From contig OZ022259.1 in the NCBI GenBank assembly GCA_963978905.1, forward strand, positions 50,424,727 to 50,488,726: 64,000 nt of DNA. Direction: 5' to 3'. A model generated the notes under the pieces. The model worked only from the letters and a program-made list of their open reading frames with translations. It was not told where the DNA came from and ran no database searches. The translations under genes and the position numbers were made by a program. Of this stretch, positions 10,030 through 21,296 are shown in pieces. How positions within the stretch are numbered: the first letter of the stretch is position 1; each line of letters begins with the position of its first letter. The DNA is from Trichostrongylus colubriformis (taxonomy: Eukaryota; Nematoda; Chromadorea; Rhabditida; Trichostrongylidae).

Positions 10030-11400
10030 AAGGCTTCGCAGCTTCCAATGACCAACTTGATGAACCGAGCTTTAGCATGCCTCCAGCGCCATCTCATAGA
10101 TCAGCTATGTGGGTACTCGAAGGGGAAAGGTAAGGAGCATTTTATAGATTCATCTGACTAGTTTTGAGAGAATGCCCATTAATGGTCCTGCACACAAGGG
10201 AAGGGTGTTTAAGACATCGGGAGGAGTAAATACTGTAGAGTGTGTAATATAAGAGTAGGGTTACTCAGATGTGTAACAGTAGAGAAGGGACGAAATAAAA
10301 CCGTCAAAACCTCAAGAAATGAAAACAGACAGAACCCCTTCTCCTTCGCGTCGCTCTGCGTCACTGGCCAATGGGATGGGCTGCAGACGAGCGAGTGGCT
10401 AAATCAGCCGGATACATCTAATTCTATGCTAAGTCAGTCGAATACTTATCTGCTGACTTTTTCATAAAGCATGAATATATAAAATATGAAATAAAATAAA
10501 TTGCTTTATTTCAGGCTGAAAAAAGGCGCTAGACGATAAAAGCTTGCCGATGGGCTACAATTTTCTTTCGCAGTATTTTGTAGAAAATTTTGAGTCTCTC
10601 AAAATAAAATTTTGAAGCCTCACACTGTTTTTTTCACATTTAGATTAGCACCGGAACAGAACAATACTGAGAGATATTCAAAGACTGTTAAGAATAGAGC
10701 AACACAGTGAACTACAGTGAACGAAAAGGGCGCCGATAGGCCAAACATCCGTCCAGCTGTGCGATGCAGCTGTGGTAATGCATTGGTGAAGAATTTTAAC
10801 TGGACGCGAGGCCACAGGGACCATATTTGTTTATGACGCAACATACGTGGAATGCTGCTGGCCGCCGCATTACGTGGGGGAGGGGGGGCATAGCGTTCGC
10901 TCTCCCTTGCGCCTACACATTTGCAGTGGCTAAACAACGGTGCTGTTCGTTCGTGTTGATATCACCCACGTGACGAAGCTTTTCGGTGCAATGTACGTGA
11001 GGTTTTCAGTACAAAGATTACATACACGTGCGACTTCTGTGTGCACAAGCTAATGAATATGAACAAAGTTGGAGCAACCTGAGAAGAGGCCCACCCCAGT
11101 CCCGTTCGTGATTTTTTCCGCTCAGCCATTTCTGTTTATCTCGCTTTCGTTTAGCCAAGTGGACTTTCTTTACCTCTGGGGTCTTTTGAACAGCACCGAA
11201 AGCTTTAGGAAGGATGAGGACATATTCAGCGCACTTGCTAGTGCTATTGGCTGGACAGTTCGCACATTTGAAGCCGCTACGATTCGACTATATCGAAGGC
11301 ATGGCACACGCGGAGCAGAGATTGATCAAGTCAAGGTCAACCAATTGGAATCATCCGATATTTGTTCATTTGTTTACCTGTTTACCATGTACTATGTATA
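10030..11400. other. Intergenic stretch with repeat fragments
   Basis: 10514-10670 resembles one arm of the palindrome at 11413-11763 (shared GGCGCTAG, AAAGCTTGCC, TTTTGAAGCCTCACACTG). A 110-codon plus-strand ORF at 11069-11401 has no recognisable domain. No gene is supported here. Confidence 0.45.
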
Positions 11401-11412
11401 ATAAATAATTCA

Positions 11413-11763
11413 GTAAGACAATGTGAGACTTCCAAAATTTATTCCAAAAGACTCAAAACAGCTTTCACAGAAAGCGGTCGCAAAAATGTTTGCAAAAGAT
11501 ATTTGAGCCTTATAGGCAAGCTTTCGGCGCCTAGCGCCTTTATCAAGCCTGAAAATGTACAAATTAGATGTTATTTATAGACTCTCAATGAGAGTCTATA
11601 AATAACATCTAATTTGTACATTTTCAGGCTTGATAAAGGCGCTAGGCGCCGAAAGCTTGCCTATAAGGCTCAAGTATCTTTTGCAAACATTTTTGCAACC
11701 GGTTTCTGCGAAAGCTGTTTTGAGTCTTTTGGAATAAATTTTGGAAGTCTCACATTGTCTTAC
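11413..11763. repeat. Loopless near-perfect 351-bp palindrome
   Basis: The left arm starts GTAAGACAATGTGAGACTTC and the right arm ends with its complement. The two arms of about 175 bp meet at about 11588 with only a few mismatches and no spacer. A diverged single arm lies at 10514-10670, and a fragment occurs at about 12776-12860. It is a foldback element by structure. I could not define a target duplication. Confidence 0.9.
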
Positions 11764-11870
11764 ACACATTCAGATCAACATGAGGCTTCGGGACAAGACA
11801 ATGCTTAAATAATTCAGCGTTGTATAATAACAATTAAATAAATTACGCAGTGTGGATCAGTTCTGCTCAG

Positions 11871-11988
11871 CCATCATAACTGGTCATGAAAAGAATGAAA
11901 TCTTAAAGAAGTGTGAGAAGCTCATGAAAAACCTGGAGATATGCCAAGAATGTGCACCTACGGCAGACACAGAAAGGCCAGCCCAATA
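11871..11988 (+). CDS. Possible terminal exon of an unidentified gene
   Basis: After an acceptor-like TCTGCTCAG at 11862-11870 the frame encodes a charged, lysine- and cysteine-containing peptide (residues include KKCEKLMKNLEICQECAP) and ends at TAA near 11988. No upstream exon was found; the palindrome at 11413-11763 lies directly upstream. The composition resembles protein, but the evidence stops there. Confidence 0.3.
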
Positions 11989-12127
11989 ATGTCAATTTAT
12001 CGCTACATTTTATGAAGACGTATTTTTTATGACGACTTTATGAGGGCGCTGAAGCGCTTCCAAATATAAGGAATAAGCTTTAAGCGCAATTAGAAATTCA
12101 TAAATTACCGTTAAAGATCCGCCATAC

Positions 12128-12655
12128 TTGAAGACTTGGATCATGGCGAGCCTAATAGGAATTCGACGTGAAATGATGCCACAGATGCAGAACGGTCTAC
12201 AACTGTCATCAGGTGATAACGAACGATTGACCGACGATGGACAACTTCCTTACAGAGTTCAGCCACCAATGATCGGTCACCAGGGTTCGGGGTACACCAA
12301 ATATCGTGGCTTTTATATTGCGATGGTAGCGCTGTTGTTTCACACACACATTCCTGTAAGGCAAAACAAGGGCCTAAAAAAAGCATGTGTCATCCCAGAA
12401 TCGGCGGCGCATGACCATCCGGAGGTGGAAACACTGGGAGACAGCGATGTGGCCCAGGACGTACACAAGAGAGGGACATGCACTGCACTGAATAAAATCA
12501 CTCGTCGTCTTGCTTTAGTCCGTCTTCGAAGCTTGTACGTGCGATTCCGTTCAGAACGGCTCACCTCAAAATACCTTTGTTCGGGAAAGCTTCTCATAAG
12601 TCACTTTCTGAAGGCGATAGTAAAAAACCATGATCATTCTTCCATATTTCCATAG
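12128..12655 (+). CDS. Hypothetical 175-codon ORF
   Basis: This is the longest plus-strand ORF outside the LINE. An internal ATG at 12143 starts a more protein-like segment (MASLIGIRREMMPQ). The middle includes LPYRVQPPMIGHQG. I recognise no domain, see no intron borders, and found no second copy in the window. It could be an exon of an unknown gene, a decayed gene or a chance ORF. Confidence 0.3.
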   Translation: MKTWIMASLIGIRREMMPQMQNGLQLSSGDNERLTDDGQLPYRVQPPMIGHQGSGYTKYRGFYIAMVALLFHTHIPVRQNKGLKKACVIPESAAHDHPEVETLGDSDVAQDVHKRGTCTALNKITRRLALVRLRSLYVRFRSERLTSKYLCSGKLLISHFLKAIVKNHDHSSIFP

Positions 12656-12659
12656 GCGT

Positions 12660-13440
12660 TCTTTCAGTGGTTCTCTTGCCTCTTTTTTCATTCTTTTGTT
12701 TTCCAAAAGTGACACTAGCACGACCCTGGAGGGCGGCGAGTTAAACCATTGAATCATACATTAATATTGTGCTGTTGGGAGTCTCACGATTGTCTGGATG
12801 CTCAGCAGCAACTGAGACTCCAAAATATTTAGTCAAAATCCTCAAAAGACCCCTCAAAGTCCGCAACAGAGGAAGCACGACTTAGTGCGGAATGTGAGAG
12901 TATACTGAGAAAACTCTCATGTCGACAATGAACCTCGAAAGCTCTTGAATGTCATTTTCTGATTGACTTCACACTTATCATCTTCACCTACCATGTGTCT
13001 CTGCTCACAATCACACCTAGGCACTGTTGGCCAATCAGCTTTGCAGAAGACAGACGCTAAAAAACTTCGTTGCGTTTTCCCACACGCACGTACACATTAA
13101 GGAGATACCCAGTGAAGATAAATTGCTTTTGTGAAACAGCAAAAGGCCACAGAGTATCAGAGTGCAGTGAACTATTGCAAAATTGAAAATTACCGCAGAA
13201 ATTTGAAAAATCCACAGTGACAGCCCTCTTTGCATCACGTATCTTACAACCTTACTCATATAAAAGCTCCATCGACTAATCGGTACTCTTCATTGGGAGC
13301 AGGGCTTTATTCTGTCTCTGTGAAAAACGGCGACCAACCAATGGGCACCAAAAGCCGTGTGAAACAGAGTGAATATTATAACTTAATAATTGGAGTATTA
13401 TTATTGGATAATAGATGTATGGACAAATAAAATATTTGGC
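12660..13440. other. Intergenic stretch, no confident gene
   Basis: 12776-12860 shares short blocks (GAGTCTCAC, GAGACTCCAAAAT) with the palindrome at 11413. A 74-codon minus-strand ORF (13035-13259) is hydrophobic but unsupported. Confidence 0.4.
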
Positions 13441-13454
13441 GCTAATCGATCCTT

Positions 13455-13545
13455 TGTTGGGGTGTGCCGAGCATTCTAGTTCCATTCAGAATCGTGATGG
13501 CAGATGAACGCTATTTGGCCTATACGATGACTTGCGGGGACCAGC
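13455..13545 (-). repeat. SINE 3' part, minus orientation
   Basis: The blocks GCATTCTAGTTCCATTC, AATCGTGATGGCAG and GACTTGCGGGGACC are the reverse complement of the tail of the SINE that starts at 13565. The two copies lie head to head. Confidence 0.6.
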
Positions 13546-13564
13546 CGGTCACTACAACTATGAC

Positions 13565-13835
13565 GGCTTAGATGGCGCTGTGACAGATGGTGCTCACTGT
13601 CACACTCATTGTAAGGGGATCAAATCCCGCATCAACCCCCGCCCAACCCAACTATGCCTCCATTCCTCCCTTTTCCGGGCAGGTGAATTGGTATCACACC
13701 CGTATGGAAGGATAAAAGCACTGAGCTGTACATCGCGGGTCCCCTCAAGTCATTGCATAGGCCAAATCGCATTCGACTGCCACTACGATTTTGAATGTAA
13801 CTGGAATGCGCGGCGCATCCTAATGGGGGATTGGC
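13565..13835 (+). repeat. tRNA-derived SINE
   Basis: The tRNA-like 5' part has an A-box-like GATGGCGCTGTGAC and a B-box-like GGGGATCAAATCCCGC. The body ends in a conserved tail: AAGTCATTGCATAGGCC and CTGCCACTACGAT, then GGAATGCGCGGCGCATCC. Related copies lie at 25805-25905 (minus), 51220-51445 and 52155-52370. The head cannot fold into a standard tRNA, so I do not call a tRNA gene. Confidence 0.6.
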
Positions 13836-13839
13836 TATC

Positions 13840-15640
13840 GCCAAAAATTTTATTTCATTCTTGGAAGATCTATGGTAAGAGGATAAGAAGTGTAAGGAAA
13901 ACTCCTATTTGGAGCATATGAATATTATTTTTAAAGTACGATTAGTGACCGTCCGAATATAGCGTTAAATAGACTTTGCGAAAATTACGAAAGAAACCCG
14001 CAGGTGTCCCGTGAATGGAAACGACAAAACAATAAAAAATAATTTAGACAACTGACCTTGAGGGCTTCGGGTTTTTGCCATTGACGAGTCATCTGAAAAG
14101 AAGCATTTAGGGCGCGACACGTGCGAGTATGTAGTAGGGGACAAAACCCACGAAAGTATGCAATGGACGGAAAACGAGAGTAACTCAGGAAAATTCCAAC
14201 GAATAACCTCGAAAAGTTCGGATTGACCGACGTAATTCAGGAAGGCAGGAACAGTGTTGGGTGGCGCCAATATTGCTTACACGGTCCAGTGCTCAATGTC
14301 AAAATCAAGGATATAGTCTTGCATACTCCAACCAAGTCTCAAACTTTTTTAATTTCAATAATCACCATAAGAATCGAAAGAAAGAAAGATTAATATCTAG
14401 TGTGGAACGCTGGTCTAGGCTCATTCCCATCAACAAGAAAGGACTGATCCCAGACCAGCGTCCCAACAGCAAGAGGGCTCAACCATCCCTGGAATAATTC
14501 CACCCATTCAATCATAAGGCAGTGTAGACTTATCACTATCGCCTGGACTGAAAGGACTCCCATAGGGCCATTCTTCCCCCTCCCCCCCCCCTCCCGCTCC
14601 CGTAAAGTCCTGTAAATGTGAATACCGGGAAAGGGGGCATTTCAGGTCAATCACATTCCAGCACAATGAAAAAACGGGTTAGGAATATTAAGGGTATATA
14701 GGAATGGTGGGGTTGAATTAGGTTATGAAGGAATGGCTGTGAGCCACAAGACGAATATTTTTCCAAGTCTAAGAATGGAAAAACCTGGGGAAGAACATTT
14801 CTACGGCATGTCCACAAAGAAAAACAAAATCGATTTTGGTTAAAAATTCGCAGTGGAGGACGGAGACATGAAAACGACAAGACATGATGCAGCATAGTGA
14901 AGTTATGAACGGTTGGTAGGCGGCTCCACGATCAATCCACAACGATGACGTTATTGATCAGCGATGAGATCGAGTACATTATTCGCCAAATCAACAAGCA
15001 ATTTTACATTTAAAATGAATATCAATATGGATGCTGAAACGAGAATTGTGAAAAATTTTGCTACGTGGACAGGGTGAATAAAGGGAAACCCGAGGCCACT
15101 TTTTCAGATTAAGAAAGTCCAAGTGAATTGATTCTCTCTTATTCTAGTTCATCCCTCCATAGAGCGTCTTCCAGACTAGTATTTCCACCAGGTCGTTTTC
15201 CTGACCTAGAAGACTGAATGCGGCCAAAAGGACGTAAGCTGCGTTCTCCCCAAGCTAATAGCGGTACGATTCTTCTTGGTAAAATAGACCGAGAGTTATA
15301 CCCAGATTCCATTTAGGGGAAATAGGATACTCCAGTGGTGATCAGATCAAATCAGATCACCGATCAGGATCTTTTCTATCTACAGATAAGGTCTTCATAT
15401 CGATGGAGAGGCCTATTCATCACAAGTGGCACGATTGATATTTAAAGACACCAGGAGGGGGTAATTTTGGCTTACTGTAGAACAGACGTAGTGTGGACGA
15501 GTTTGAGTGGCCGCCATTGCACAAACTCGCCAATTTGACGCCTTGGCATGGTGCCAAAAGAAGATTGTTCTATTATAGATTTGTTTTTTCCTTCTAGTTT
15601 TTACTTTGTTCTTTCTTATATTGTTTCTAGATGTACTTAC
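13840..15640. other. Intergenic stretch, no confident gene
   Basis: Only short ORFs lacking splice support are present (for example minus 13965-14270 and plus 14261-14497). C-runs occur near 14576-14595. I see no tRNA, no rRNA and no clear element ends. Confidence 0.5.
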
Positions 15641-16414
15641 GGGTCAAATAAAGTCGGGGGGGGGGGGGAGACGCAAAATTTTCACCCACGTCAAGTCTTC
15701 TTTCCCTTCCTAGGGTTAGGCTAGAGCAGATGAGACCTATGCTTTGACAGATGCTTTTTAAAGGCATCATTAGGGGAAAGTCGGACGAAAAGTAAAAGAA
15801 GTAGTGCATATGAAAGTCGAGATGCCTAGTAACAGGACAGTGGAGAAAAAACGGATGGAAATGGCCAAAAACCCGCGAAATAGGACCCCCTTCCCACCGT
15901 TGATTCTCGACGCGGACGACCTGTCTGTCAAGAGGGAAGTAGTCTGATCTTGTTTCCCATCGGCATGTTGCCAAGTAAACACAAGGGAATGTTTGGAAAT
16001 ACGACAGCATCTATTCTCCAGAGTGAGCTTCAAGCTAAAACTGCGAAAGCGCGCAGCAAAACCTTCAATCCTGCCGTATCTTCTTGACCGCTCTCACCCC
16101 AGTCAATCGGGAATTACGTCATCGGGAGGCGGGGTCAACCTGTCAAGAGGCGGAGCATAAGTGCGTTTGCGGGGTTTTGTGGCGTTTCTACAGCTCAGAG
16201 GGGCGCTTTTTCACCGGGATTTCGCCACAGATAGCGTTCCTAGGCCCAGGACTACCATGTGAGTTACTTCTTGTAGGGATTTCTCCATTACCGCATTACC
16301 CCTAATGATGTCTTTAATGTAGGAGGAGGGGATATCATTTTAGCCTAAGCCTAGTAAGGGAAAGGAGCTTCGACGTCGACGCAAAGTTGCGTCTCCCCCG
16401 ACTTTATTTGACCC
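15641..16414. mobile_element. G-tract MITE (family O) split by a nested TTAA element
   Basis: The terminal repeats are perfect over 20 bp: GGGTCAAATAAAGTCGGGGG and its complement at 16395-16414. Sub-terminal parts (AGACGCAAA, CACCCACGTCAA) also pair. The interior is interrupted at 15762-16313. An uninterrupted relative of about 230 bp lies at 45783-46015. Confidence 0.85.
15762..16313. mobile_element. TTAA element (family T2), nested copy
   Basis: It is 552 bp with ends AGGCATCATTAGGGG / CCCCTAATGATGTCT, flanked by TTAA (15758-15761 and 16314-16317), and sits inside the family-O MITE. Relatives lie at 28304-28852 and about 29908-30260. ORFs in it (minus 15627-16010) are not conserved between copies. 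Confidence 0.82.
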
Positions 16415-16772
16415 TTCTGAGATTTTCAGGTATAGAAATGCACAATTAAGAAGATCCATAAGTAAACAAGTGAAATATGTCGTTAGAAAACAATCTAAAG
16501 AGGAAATAATTTGAAAATAAGGTTACATCAGGCCGAAGACAAGCTTTAAAATGAACGAAGCGTGGCTCGGCCATGGAAGCTTGCAGTTCGGACGGAAGCG
16601 CGCCCTGGGGGCAAATAGCGCCCTATGGCGCGTTTTTCAGCGCTGGTTTCGTTACACATTGTATCTACAGAACCCATATGTTTGTTTTCAGACGCCATTG
16701 TTTTTGTAAACGTTATTCCGCCCTTTCCCCCCTCCCGGTGCCTTTAATTTCCATTGTCTTTTTTTTCAGTAA

Positions 16773-16946
16773 TTTCATTGAATCTCAATTCCATTTCCGA
16801 AAGTTTCCAATCATTTTCCACTGTAAGTTGGGCGAAAATAAAGAAGAAATGATTGAAAATGAGCCAAAGCTAATCACTGTGATGAAGCTACGTTGGATCA
16901 ATGACAAAAACCTCAGGGTTCCTGGTGTACAGAGTCCGCTTTCTTA
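16773..16946 (+). CDS. Possible exon, unidentified plus-strand gene
   Basis: A strong polypyrimidine acceptor (CTTTTTTTTCAG) precedes an open frame that stops at 16946 and contains the piece ENEPKLITVMKLRWIND. A second candidate exon follows at 17000-17058: acceptor TTACCCTTGCAG, residues NLAPSDLDALKKNGNYALTE, donor GTAAAG. I could not join the two in phase. Confidence 0.33.
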
Positions 16947-17086
16947 GACCTCGTTCCGCGGGTGCCAACTATATGTGAAAGAGAGTTTTACCCTTGCAGA
17001 AGAATCTAGCACCGTCTGATCTGGACGCACTGAAAAAAAACGGAAATTATGCGTTGACGGAAGTAAAGTTCGATTCGATCCTTATA

Positions 17087-17264
17087 AGGCCGCGTTTATA
17101 CTTTGCGGATTCGGCGACGGGGCTTGGTTGCGTGTCTTTTCGTCTCCGCTTGTGCTCCCTGTATCCCACTGCCTGCGTCAACCCCACCTCGTGACACGTG
17201 ACACTCTGCCTCGCTGTCTGCGAACGCAGCCACGCCCTGCCGGCGCAAAGTATGAATGCGGCCT
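17087..17264. mobile_element. GC-rich palindromic MITE, family G, copy 2
   Basis: Left end CCGCGTTTATACTTTGCGG; right end GCGCAAAGTATGAATGCGGCC. It has the same layout as copy 1, including the inner ACGCAGCCACGCCCTGCCGG. Confidence 0.75.
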
Positions 17265-17431
17265 TACTATGTCACTAATCCCTCAACCATTGCAAGAATT
17301 ACTTTGCTATCGAAATGAGCACAATGATTATCAATGATCTATAGAACATCGTCGGTAACGTTTTGTAGGTGGACGACATTAGCGATTAGCGCCGGCCACA
17401 AGCCGTAAATGATCTCTCATGCGAACTGCGT

Positions 17432-17603
17432 CATCAAGGCCGCCATCAGCTTGCGCGTTTTTGCGATTCTACGACTCTGTGACTCCGCAGCTCAAGTTAT
17501 CAGAAGTGCGGAAAAACCAAGGTCGTAGTATTGCGTGCGAAAGTGCGACGTCACAAAGACGCAGAATCGCAAAATCACAAAATCGCGAAGTGCCGGCGGT
17601 CAA
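17432..17603. mobile_element. MITE family S, copy 1
   Basis: The left end GGCCGCCATCAGCTTGCGCG is followed by a conserved core GGTCGTAGTATTGCGTGCGA, then GCAGAATCGCAAAATC. It is close kin of 17810-17961 and 44617-44763. Confidence 0.7.
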
Positions 17604-17637
17604 CGTCATCCAAAGAGTATTCCTGGCAAATGCTTAC

Positions 17638-18278
17638 ATGGGTAGTCCCAATTTGCTTGCTCTCCGAGAGGGATATGAGCATCGGCTTCAAGCAGAGCTC
17701 AAAGCCCAGGCATCGATGAGCATATGAGCATTTGTTCGATAACACCCCTGTAAACAAGTAAATCGCGCTTGACCACGCAAACATCAAGTAACGAGTTCAT
17801 CGATCACCTAAGGCCGCCGTCAGACTTTGTGACTTTGCGGTGTCGCGGCTCCGCACGGGAAGTTGCGGCATTGCACAACCTCATGGTCGTAGTATCGCGT
17901 GCGAAAGTGCGACGTCGCAAAATAGCAGAATCGCAAAATCGCAAAGTTTGACGGTTGCCTAATTGTTGCTAAAGTTACATTCCCTGCTTCGTACCTGTTC
18001 AGATTCTACACTACTTACACAAGCCTCGTAAAAAAGGTGCTAAGGACCTTGTGAGCACTCGCACAGAGTCGTTCGAGGTGGGGGGGAGGGGTAATTATGG
18101 GTTCGCTGAGTGATCTGTCTCGTATGTTTGGAGCGCGATGGAGCTTCCAGCTGAATTTCATTTCGTGATAGTATTTGATTTTCCTTTGTAACTTCTTGTG
18201 ATGATTTACGGGACATACTTTCAATGCCCAAATCTTCCCCAACGAATGACCTTCGACATTTTCGAATAACTTCTTGCA
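17638..18278 (-). CDS. Two exons of an unidentified hydrophilic protein (partial gene)
   Basis: Exon 18278-18048 and exon 17697-17638 join in phase. The first encodes a charged, serine-rich stretch (FVGEDLGIESMSRKSSQEVT and NYPSPPPRTT). The second adds residues LLEADAHIPLGEQANWDYP and ends at a consensus donor (GTAAGC). The intron contains the family-S MITE at 17810-17961. The acceptor before the first exon (CCAAAG) is weak, so the true exon or start may lie further upstream. Neither the start nor the stop was located. I recognise no domain; the proline/serine content suggests a disordered region. An SH3-type ligand (PSPPPR) is visible. Confidence 0.5.
17810..17961. mobile_element. MITE family S, copy 2
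   Basis: The ends GGCCGCCGTCAGACTTTG and CAAAGTTTGACGG are inverted. The core is GGTCGTAGTATCGCGTGCGA. It lies in an intron of the minus-strand gene at 17638-18278. Confidence 0.8.
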
Positions 18279-18299
18279 CTTTGGACGTGTAAAATAACA

Positions 18300-19790
18300 A
18301 AATTAAAAGTTAAATAATAGAAGTAATAAAATAGTGGTAAAGTTAAAAATAATAGTAAAGGTTGGTAGATAATAACAAGAGTATAAGTTGCGTAAATGCA
18401 GGAAAGCCCGGAAAATTTCCTAGAAAACTCTTGACAATACCCCACAATGGTTATTCAATTTATTTATTCACTTATTTACTAATGTATATAATAGCGATAA
18501 CTTTAATTTAGGTTATGTTTCAGGATGTTCAGCGAAGAGTTAACGATAAATCTTGATTACCATTTTTTGTTATTTTCATTTTTTTTTTATTTCGAAAAAG
18601 ATACTGAGTGCAAATAAGGGTCTAGTGCTTGGCGCGATTCCTACGATTCAAATGGAAACTTCGCGTCAGTGAATCAGCAACTTCTTCTGAAGATGACAAC
18701 ATTCTCGTTCAGAAGGTTGTACATTGAACTGCAAGACGAAAACAAAGAACAACAAGTAAAAATAGAGAATACAAGTCTTTTATAGATAAAAATAGAGGAA
18801 ATAGCAATGTAAAATCCTACATCGAAAACATAACTATGACCTGCTTTCAAATGAAACCACGAGATAACCCCAACCCCACTGACCCCAAGCGAGACTGAGA
18901 CCCATTTCAGAGTTTTATAACAGAAGTAGGTGGAAACAAAATGATTCTACGCTAACTCTACAAACAACTGTTAACGGTGGGCAGACTGGTGAAAGATGCC
19001 GATCGATTCAGCGGCGAGCCCTCAAATTCCCTCGTCAACAAAGCCGCGAACGTGCCATACACTCTGTTGGCTGTTACCTAGCACTGACCACCGGTTGACC
19101 ATTTTGCACTCACCATTTTGCGAATTATACTCAGCTGGGATGGTCGTTAGAGTTTAATCTCTGAAAATAATTTGGAAAGCCGAGGGTTGTGGAATTTTTC
19201 CCGAAGAAAGACCGAGAAAAGCTGTAAATCTCAGAAAGTTCAACACTGATTCCCAAAGATCCCCAGGGTAAGAAAGATGACGTTGCAATATTGAATTTTT
19301 ATGACATTACATTACCGGATTTTTCATTTTTAAACCCCAAAAGAGCTTTGGAATGGATTAAATATTAAAAAGGGTGTAAACACTGGTTCGATAGAATTCA
19401 AAACAAAAACCGCTTTCCAGTAGGCACAGCGCTAATATTGGGGTAGGCCAGGCCTCACTCTTCTACGAGACTTTCCCAAGATCCCGAAATGTAAATTTCA
19501 AGAAATTTCCGCAATTGCACAACGATGTCACATAGACGGCTTACTACAAATAATAAATGAAACAAACAAAACAAGTTCAACTTTTGGTTTATGTTTGTGA
19601 TTAATAATCATGTTATCTGTTCTTTGTATAAGAATTCGAAAGCTTGTTATGCTATGATCACAATTACATAAGAAACTATGTAAAACTCTTTATAAAACTA
19701 TGATTCACATAGGTAATAAGGGAAAAGCAAATGTAAAAGCTTATTGAAGTGCGCCGTTTGTAGGAATGAAACTCGCCCATGTTAAGCAAA
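18300..19790. other. AT-rich stretch, no confident gene
   Basis: The sequence is AT-rich, particularly 18300-18600. There are no convincing exons or element ends. It may hold unrecognised upstream exons of the 17.6-18.3 kb gene. Confidence 0.4.
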
Positions 19791-20084
19791 TCACATCAAG
19801 AGCTCAGTATTCGATGGTGGGTCAGTATCTTGGTCTTGGAATCGTCCATGACTAGGAGCCACATTGAGATCCCGGGGAAGCGTTCGACTCAGCTTCAGTA
19901 CGTGGTCCCTATTACTAACATATGTACTAGACAAGAAAAGAAAATAAAAATGTGAGGAAAGGAAAGTGAAAGCAAAAAAGCCAGCAGGGAAGCACAGAAC
20001 AGGATGCTGGATGAATTCTTCAAATTCGATAGGTTTTATAAATATCTCCTCGAGTTCTATCAGCATTCCTTCATCTGTCTCTTC
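19791..20084 (-). CDS. Last two exons of an unidentified acidic protein
   Basis: Exon 20084-19996 and exon 19926-19791 join in phase across a 69-nt intron (19995-19927) with a long pyrimidine tract and a CTAG acceptor. The first is acidic (IELEEIFIKPIEFEEFIQHP). The second contains NRDHVLKLSRTLPRDLN and ends ...NTELLM at a TGA. The 5' end is unknown; an in-frame ATG at 20066 could be the start of a small protein. No domain is recognised. Confidence 0.45.
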   Translation of the reverse strand, partial: EETDEGMLIELEEIFIKPIEFEEFIQHPVLCFPAGFFAFTFLSSHFYFLFLSSTYVSNRDHVLKLSRTLPRDLNVAPSHGRFQDQDTDPPSNTELLM

Positions 20085-20522
20085 CTCACAGGGTAGTGAT
20101 GCGAAAAAAAACTACTAGTTATCTCAAGGTTAGTGATTGACGGACTGTTCGACGTAGAAAGGACACATCTTTCATGCTGTTCAATGATGTGAGGCGGAAC
20201 GTGTACTGCAGTTAAGTTCGACCATAGAATGAAATCATAACTGCTCTAGAGATTATGTGCCCATTGACGTCATGCTGCGAGGTTTTATTGCTATTTTGAA
20301 GCAGGCAGATCGTTCAAATGATGTGGTCAAGCTGTCGTGATCCTGGTTGTGTCACTTGGTCGATCAGGAAGACGTGTCGTTCATTTTCCACGTTTGATTT
20401 CATCATAATTATGTATTTGTATAGATGCCTGCTGAGAGCTAGCTACTCTGCCAACGACGCTTTTCTTTCATACCATCTTTCACAGGCTTTTCTGCTTAAC
20501 CAGGATCAGGACAGCTGAGCAG

Positions 20523-20910
20523 GGTGACGGTTGAGACACACGGTCAGTGGGGCCACTAGGTCACGCGGTGATCTGCACAACCCTGGAACTTCTACACTAT
20601 AACGATTTTCTCAAGGGATATTTCAAAAAGCATCGTGCGAATACTGAAGTGAGAAATCGGGTGGGACAGTTGACTTCAACAGATTGGATCTCTCTGAAGT
20701 GTGGCAGGCTATCTCTGATTTTATCTCGATTTGAAAATTCATTTTTTCTCAAGTATTATGTGCGGTAGCATCACCCATTCATCAATATAATGGAACGGAC
20801 TTGCGAGGAGGATAGGATTTACATGAACAAATTGTCTGAAAAATTTATGTCAGACGGTAAAGGCCACAGGCTGCCCCAGGGTGGCAGATCTAGGTCAAAA
20901 TCCTATCGTG
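20523..20910. repeat. Dispersed repeat R1, copy 2 (empty site for the T1 MITE)
   Basis: This is the uninterrupted relative of 5458-6290. At about 20640-20660 the two flanks of MITE copy B are joined without the insertion. Confidence 0.75.
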
Positions 20911-21296
20911 TGTTCTAACCTACACCCGACAGAACCTACTGAAGAGGTCGGGGCCAAGTATGATACACAATTCCGTTGCACTAAGGACTAGAGGATCATA
21001 AGCTCAAAGCAGCAGCAGCTCCATCCTAGGAGCCTGTTTGAATTGAATACAAAGAGCGGTAGAAGTTCGACAGAGAATTTTCTAGTAAACCACAAAAAGA
21101 ACGGTTGAGAAGCTATAGAAGTAATGCATACCGTCCGTCGCTTCATTACTCCTTCTACAAATCGCGTTCAGTCCGTATATAGGGTGATCGGGGGTACTAC
21201 ATAGGTTAATGCTGGCCATCTTCCTATTTTTCGAAAGCAGTTCTGTCCCACAAAAAGGAGCCGGAAGAGTCCAGGAGCGCGAGCGGCGTTGGCGGT

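Noticed and set aside
15627..16010. 127-codon minus-strand ORF
   Set aside because: It crosses the border between two nested MITEs and is not conserved in the T2 relatives.
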